Source: CAVUAT01 sp963739545 (GTDB lineage Bacteria; Actinomycetota; Thermoleophilia; Solirubrobacterales; 70-9). Taken from it: a stretch of DNA of 64,000 nt. Below the pieces are notes generated by a model, which worked only from the letters and a program-made list of their open reading frames with translations, ran no database searches and was not told where the DNA came from. Made by a program: the position numbers and the translations under genes. Where the stretch lies: NCBI GenBank assembly GCA_963739545.1, contig CAVUAT010000014.1, positions 682,001-746,000 of the forward strand, read 5' to 3'. Within the stretch, counting starts at the first letter, position 1. Each line of letters begins with the position of its first letter. Shown piece by piece: positions 61,616 to 64,000 of this stretch.

Positions 61616-62692
61616 ATGACCACGTACGAACGGATCGCCGATCTTCCGCTGACGGTCGAGGGCTACGAGCTGGAGGGCCTCGAGTTCAATGCCCCCGGCT
61701 TCGACCGGCTCTCAACGGTGATCCACCTCAAGGGCGCCGGCCACGAGGGTGTCGGTGAGGACGTTGTCTACGACGCGCTCGACCACGTCGCGCTCCAGGA
61801 CGCCGGCCCGGTGCTCGAACTCGCCGGCGACCACACGATCGACTCCTTCTCGAAGGCGCTCGAAGAACAGGGCGTCTTCGATGAGCCGCCCGAGCGAGAG
61901 GTCTCGGTCAACTACCGCCGCTGGGCGTTCGAAAGCGCCGCGCTTGACCTGGCGCTCCGCCAAGCCGGCACCACCCTGCACGCCCACTTGGGGCTCGAGC
62001 CGAGGCCCGTCACGTTCGTCGTCTCGATGCGGCTGGCGCCGATTCCCCCCGAGGGCGAGGAGCCGAAGCCCTCGACGATCGATCCGGTTCGCGAGCGCCT
62101 CGCCGTCTATCCCGGCCTGCGCTTCAAGCTCGACCCGACCAACGACTGGGACGACGAGCTGATCGCCCAGCTGGTCGAGAGCGGCGCGGTCGACTCTCTG
62201 GACCTGAAGGGCCAGTACAAGGGCACCCCCGTGGACGTGGACACGGACCCCGAGCTCTACGCCAAGCTGATCGAGGCCTTCCCCGAAGCGTGGCTCGAGG
62301 ACCCGGACGTCAACGACGAGACGCGTCCCGTCCTGGAGCCCGTGGCCGACCGTGTGACATGGGACGCGCCCATCCACTCAGTCGCCGACATCACCGACCG
62401 CGAGTGGCCCCCGAAGATGGTCAACATCAAGCCTTCGCGCTTCGGCCCGCTCAGCGAGCTCTTCGCCGGCTACGACCACTGCAAGGCGAACGGGATCGGG
62501 GCATATGGAGGCGGGCAGTGGGAGCTCGGCCCCGGCCGCGGCCACATCCAGTACCTGGCGTCGATCTTCCACCCCGACACCCCCAACGACGTCGCCCCGT
62601 CGGCCTACAACACGGCAGGCACCCAGCCCGGCCACCCGACCAGCCCCCTGGAGCCGCAGACGTCGGAGCTCGGCTTCCGCTGGGGCCGATAG
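61616..62692 (+). CDS. enolase-superfamily-like protein
   Basis: This is a 358-residue protein that resembles the mandelate racemase/muconate lactonising branch of the enolase superfamily but is divergent. Candidate catalytic and metal residues are the K-x-D of LRFKLDPTND, the acidic pair of AWLEDPDVND, the lysine of MVNIKPSRFGPL and the end strand GGQWELGPGRGHIQYLAS. A substrate-capping N-terminal region (about 1-130) is present. The reaction is unknown (dehydratase, racemase or cycloisomerase). ATG 61616 is supported by the -10 box; the frame upstream to 61076 is shadow of the HxlR gene. Confidence 0.75.
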   Translation: MTTYERIADLPLTVEGYELEGLEFNAPGFDRLSTVIHLKGAGHEGVGEDVVYDALDHVALQDAGPVLELAGDHTIDSFSKALEEQGVFDEPPEREVSVNYRRWAFESAALDLALRQAGTTLHAHLGLEPRPVTFVVSMRLAPIPPEGEEPKPSTIDPVRERLAVYPGLRFKLDPTNDWDDELIAQLVESGAVDSLDLKGQYKGTPVDVDTDPELYAKLIEAFPEAWLEDPDVNDETRPVLEPVADRVTWDAPIHSVADITDREWPPKMVNIKPSRFGPLSELFAGYDHCKANGIGAYGGGQWELGPGRGHIQYLASIFHPDTPNDVAPSAYNTAGTQPGHPTSPLEPQTSELGFRWGR

Positions 62693-62744
62693 GCCCCAGC
62701 GGGGCCATCGGCAACGGCGCCCGTCGTACACCCACATCGTCGGG

Positions 62745-62750
62745 TAGGGT
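62745..62750 (+). promoter_or_regulatory. -10 box TAGGGT, leaderless start
   Basis: TAGGGT ends 7 nt before the ferritin ATG at 62758. Confidence 0.5.
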
Positions 62751-62757
62751 CTCGCCC

Positions 62758-63291
62758 ATGGCTGAGAACGGATTCGCCGCGGCGCTCAACAAGCAGATCG
62801 GGAACGAACTGGCCGCCGCCCAGCAGTACATGGCGGCCGCCGTCTACTACGACTCCGAGACGCTCCCCCAGCTCGCCGGCTTCTTCTACAAGCAGGCGCT
62901 CGAGGAGCGCAACCACGCGATGATGATGGTCCAGTTCCTGCTCGACACCAACGAGAAAGCGGTCATACCCGGCGTCGACGCGCCCCGGATGGACTTCGAG
63001 GACATCGTCGCCCCGGTCGCGATGGCGCTCGAGCAGGAGAAGCATGTCGGCGCCGAGATCGACGACCTCTTCAAACTCGCGCGCGAGAGCGGTTATTACC
63101 AAGGTGAGCAGTTCCTGCAGTGGTTCATCAAGGAGCAGGTCGAGGAGGTCGCCTCGATGACCGACCTGCTCGCGGTCGTCGAGCGGGCCAAATCGGACCC
63201 ACTGCACGGCGAGGAGTACCTCGCCCGCGAGCCGATCGGCGACGACGGCGCGGGCGCTTCCGCTCCCCACGCCGCTGGCGGCGCGCTCTAG
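62758..63291 (+). CDS. ftn: ferritin
   Basis: This is a 177-residue ferritin of the non-haem bacterial type, which oxidises and stores iron in a 24-mer shell. Ferroxidase ligands can be followed: Glu in IGNELAAAQQYMAAAVYY, Glu and His in ALEERNHAMMMVQFL, Glu in ALEQEKHVGAEID and Glu in IKEQVEEVASMTDLL. The tail is short, Gly/Ala-rich and probably disordered. The start is fixed by the -10 box 7 nt upstream. Its stop shares CTAG with the convergent S51 peptidase. Confidence 0.95.
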   Translation: MAENGFAAALNKQIGNELAAAQQYMAAAVYYDSETLPQLAGFFYKQALEERNHAMMMVQFLLDTNEKAVIPGVDAPRMDFEDIVAPVAMALEQEKHVGAEIDDLFKLARESGYYQGEQFLQWFIKEQVEEVASMTDLLAVVERAKSDPLHGEEYLAREPIGDDGAGASAPHAAGGAL

Positions 63292-64000
63292 TCCAGCCGT
63301 CCCACCCCGCGCCGCGCCCTCCGCGACGCAGTGCGGGCCGCGAGCGTCTCGCGGAACTCGATGATCTCGGAGCTGCGGACGTCGATCGCCGGGCGCTCGT
63401 CGACGACGCGCCGAGAGTCGAGCGGCTCCTCGCGGGCTCCCGTGCCGCCCACGCCCTGTTCATCGGCAGCCGGCTCCACGCGCCAGACCGCGGCGTCCTC
63501 GCGAGCGACGATCGTCTCGGCCAGGCGCCGGCCCTCGAACAGGGCACCGGTCTGGTCCTCCATCCCGAGCCCAGGCGGCATCGCGCCCGAACCGACCTCG
63601 CGCAGGAACGCCGACCGGCGCAGCGGCTCCGACAGGTAGTGGACGCAGGCGCTGCCGGGTAGCAGGCCGAGCCCCTCGGCGGCGGCGGGCTCTCCCGAGG
63701 ACGAGGTGATGCCGTGCTCGAACCAGCACATCGCGCCTGCGCTCTGCCCGCACATCAGGATCCCCTCCTCCCAACACTCGCGCAGGATGCGGTCGAGCCC
63801 GTGCGCGCGCCAGATCGCGACCAGGTTGACCATGCTCCCCCCGCCGGCGTAGATCACGTCCTGGGCCATGAGGTGCTCGCGCACATCGATTCGGTCGATG
63901 CCGAGGCGAAACAGCGAGATCGAGCTCGGCACGCAGCCGCTGGCGCCGAACGATCGCCGGAAGCTCGCGATCTGGTCCTCGGGGTCGCCGCTGGCCGTCG
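63288..64000 (-). CDS. peptidase S51 family protein (5' end outside window)
   Basis: This is a dipeptidase E/cyanophycinase-like serine hydrolase, cut by the window edge; 237 residues are visible. The frame is open to position 64000 (TASGDPEDQIASFRRSFG onwards). It has DVIYAGGGSMVNLVAIWRAH, the nucleophile elbow CGQSAGAMCWFEHG (GxSAG) and SACVHYLSEPLRR with a likely catalytic His. Family members remove N-terminal aspartyl dipeptides or degrade cyanophycin-derived material. The C-terminus is Arg/Ala-rich. It is convergent with ferritin. Confidence 0.88.
   Translation of the reverse strand, partial: TASGDPEDQIASFRRSFGASGCVPSSISLFRLGIDRIDVREHLMAQDVIYAGGGSMVNLVAIWRAHGLDRILRECWEEGILMCGQSAGAMCWFEHGITSSSGEPAAAEGLGLLPGSACVHYLSEPLRRSAFLREVGSGAMPPGLGMEDQTGALFEGRRLAETIVAREDAAVWRVEPAADEQGVGGTGAREEPLDSRRVVDERPAIDVRSSEIIEFRETLAARTASRRARRGVGRLD

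Overview
The window is about 64 kb of very GC-rich, densely coded bacterial DNA. GTG and TTG starts are frequent, and many genes appear to be read from leaderless mRNAs. The gene set points to an actinobacterium, most likely class Thermoleophilia (Solirubrobacterales-like). The supporting evidence is an actinobacterial-type fused 2-oxoglutarate dehydrogenase/decarboxylase, a SigF/SigB-type partner-switching module, a UbiA enzyme of the decaprenyl-phosphate phosphoribosyltransferase type, and a c-di-AMP riboswitch before an NlpC/P60 hydrolase. The taxonomic placement is inference. I saw no rRNA, tRNA, CRISPR array, prophage or insertion sequence. The window cuts a gene at each end (a Na+/H+ antiporter and an S51 peptidase).

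Layout. 1-4.2 kb: antiporter, DsbA-like protein, citrate synthase and two small unknown genes. 4.2-11.5 kb, minus strand: a lipid block with two acyl-CoA dehydrogenases, a cupin, UbiA, an alkylglycerone-phosphate-synthase-like flavoenzyme and a double-SDR acyl-CoA-reductase-like protein. The last two together suggest ether-lipid synthesis. 11.9-16.4 kb: one 1486-residue protein with two lipoyl domains, an E1/E3-binding domain, an E2 catalytic domain and an E1 domain, followed by three tandem 61-bp repeats. 17.1-25.1 kb: small genes, then a translationally coupled sugar operon (oxidoreductase, isomerase, ABC transporter) divergent from a ROK regulator, with a perfect palindrome between them. 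25.1-32 kb: aconitase, a secreted S15-type hydrolase, an SDR, and a riboswitch-controlled NlpC/P60 hydrolase.

32.2-58.3 kb is a nitrogen and polyamine region. It holds AzlCD, two complete Pot-type polyamine ABC operons and, between them, an aldehyde dehydrogenase, a fused saccharopine-dehydrogenase/alanine-dehydrogenase protein, a PucR regulator and a class III aminotransferase. Downstream are another aminoaldehyde dehydrogenase, an Orn/Lys/Arg decarboxylase, a DDAH/arginine-deiminase-fold enzyme and an M20 carbamoylase-type hydrolase, all overlapping. A general-stress module (STAS antagonist, anti-sigma kinase, sigma factor, SpoIIE phosphatase) sits inside this region at 49.6-52.9 kb.

58.4-64 kb: an unknown secreted protein, an HxlR-controlled alcohol dehydrogenase/tautomerase pair, an enolase-superfamily-like protein, ferritin and an S51 peptidase. 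Three findings run through the whole window. About fifteen start codons lie 6-8 nt after a TANNNT -10 box. Three convergent gene pairs share one CTAG as both stop codons. Several operons use 4-bp ATGA or GTGA overlaps.
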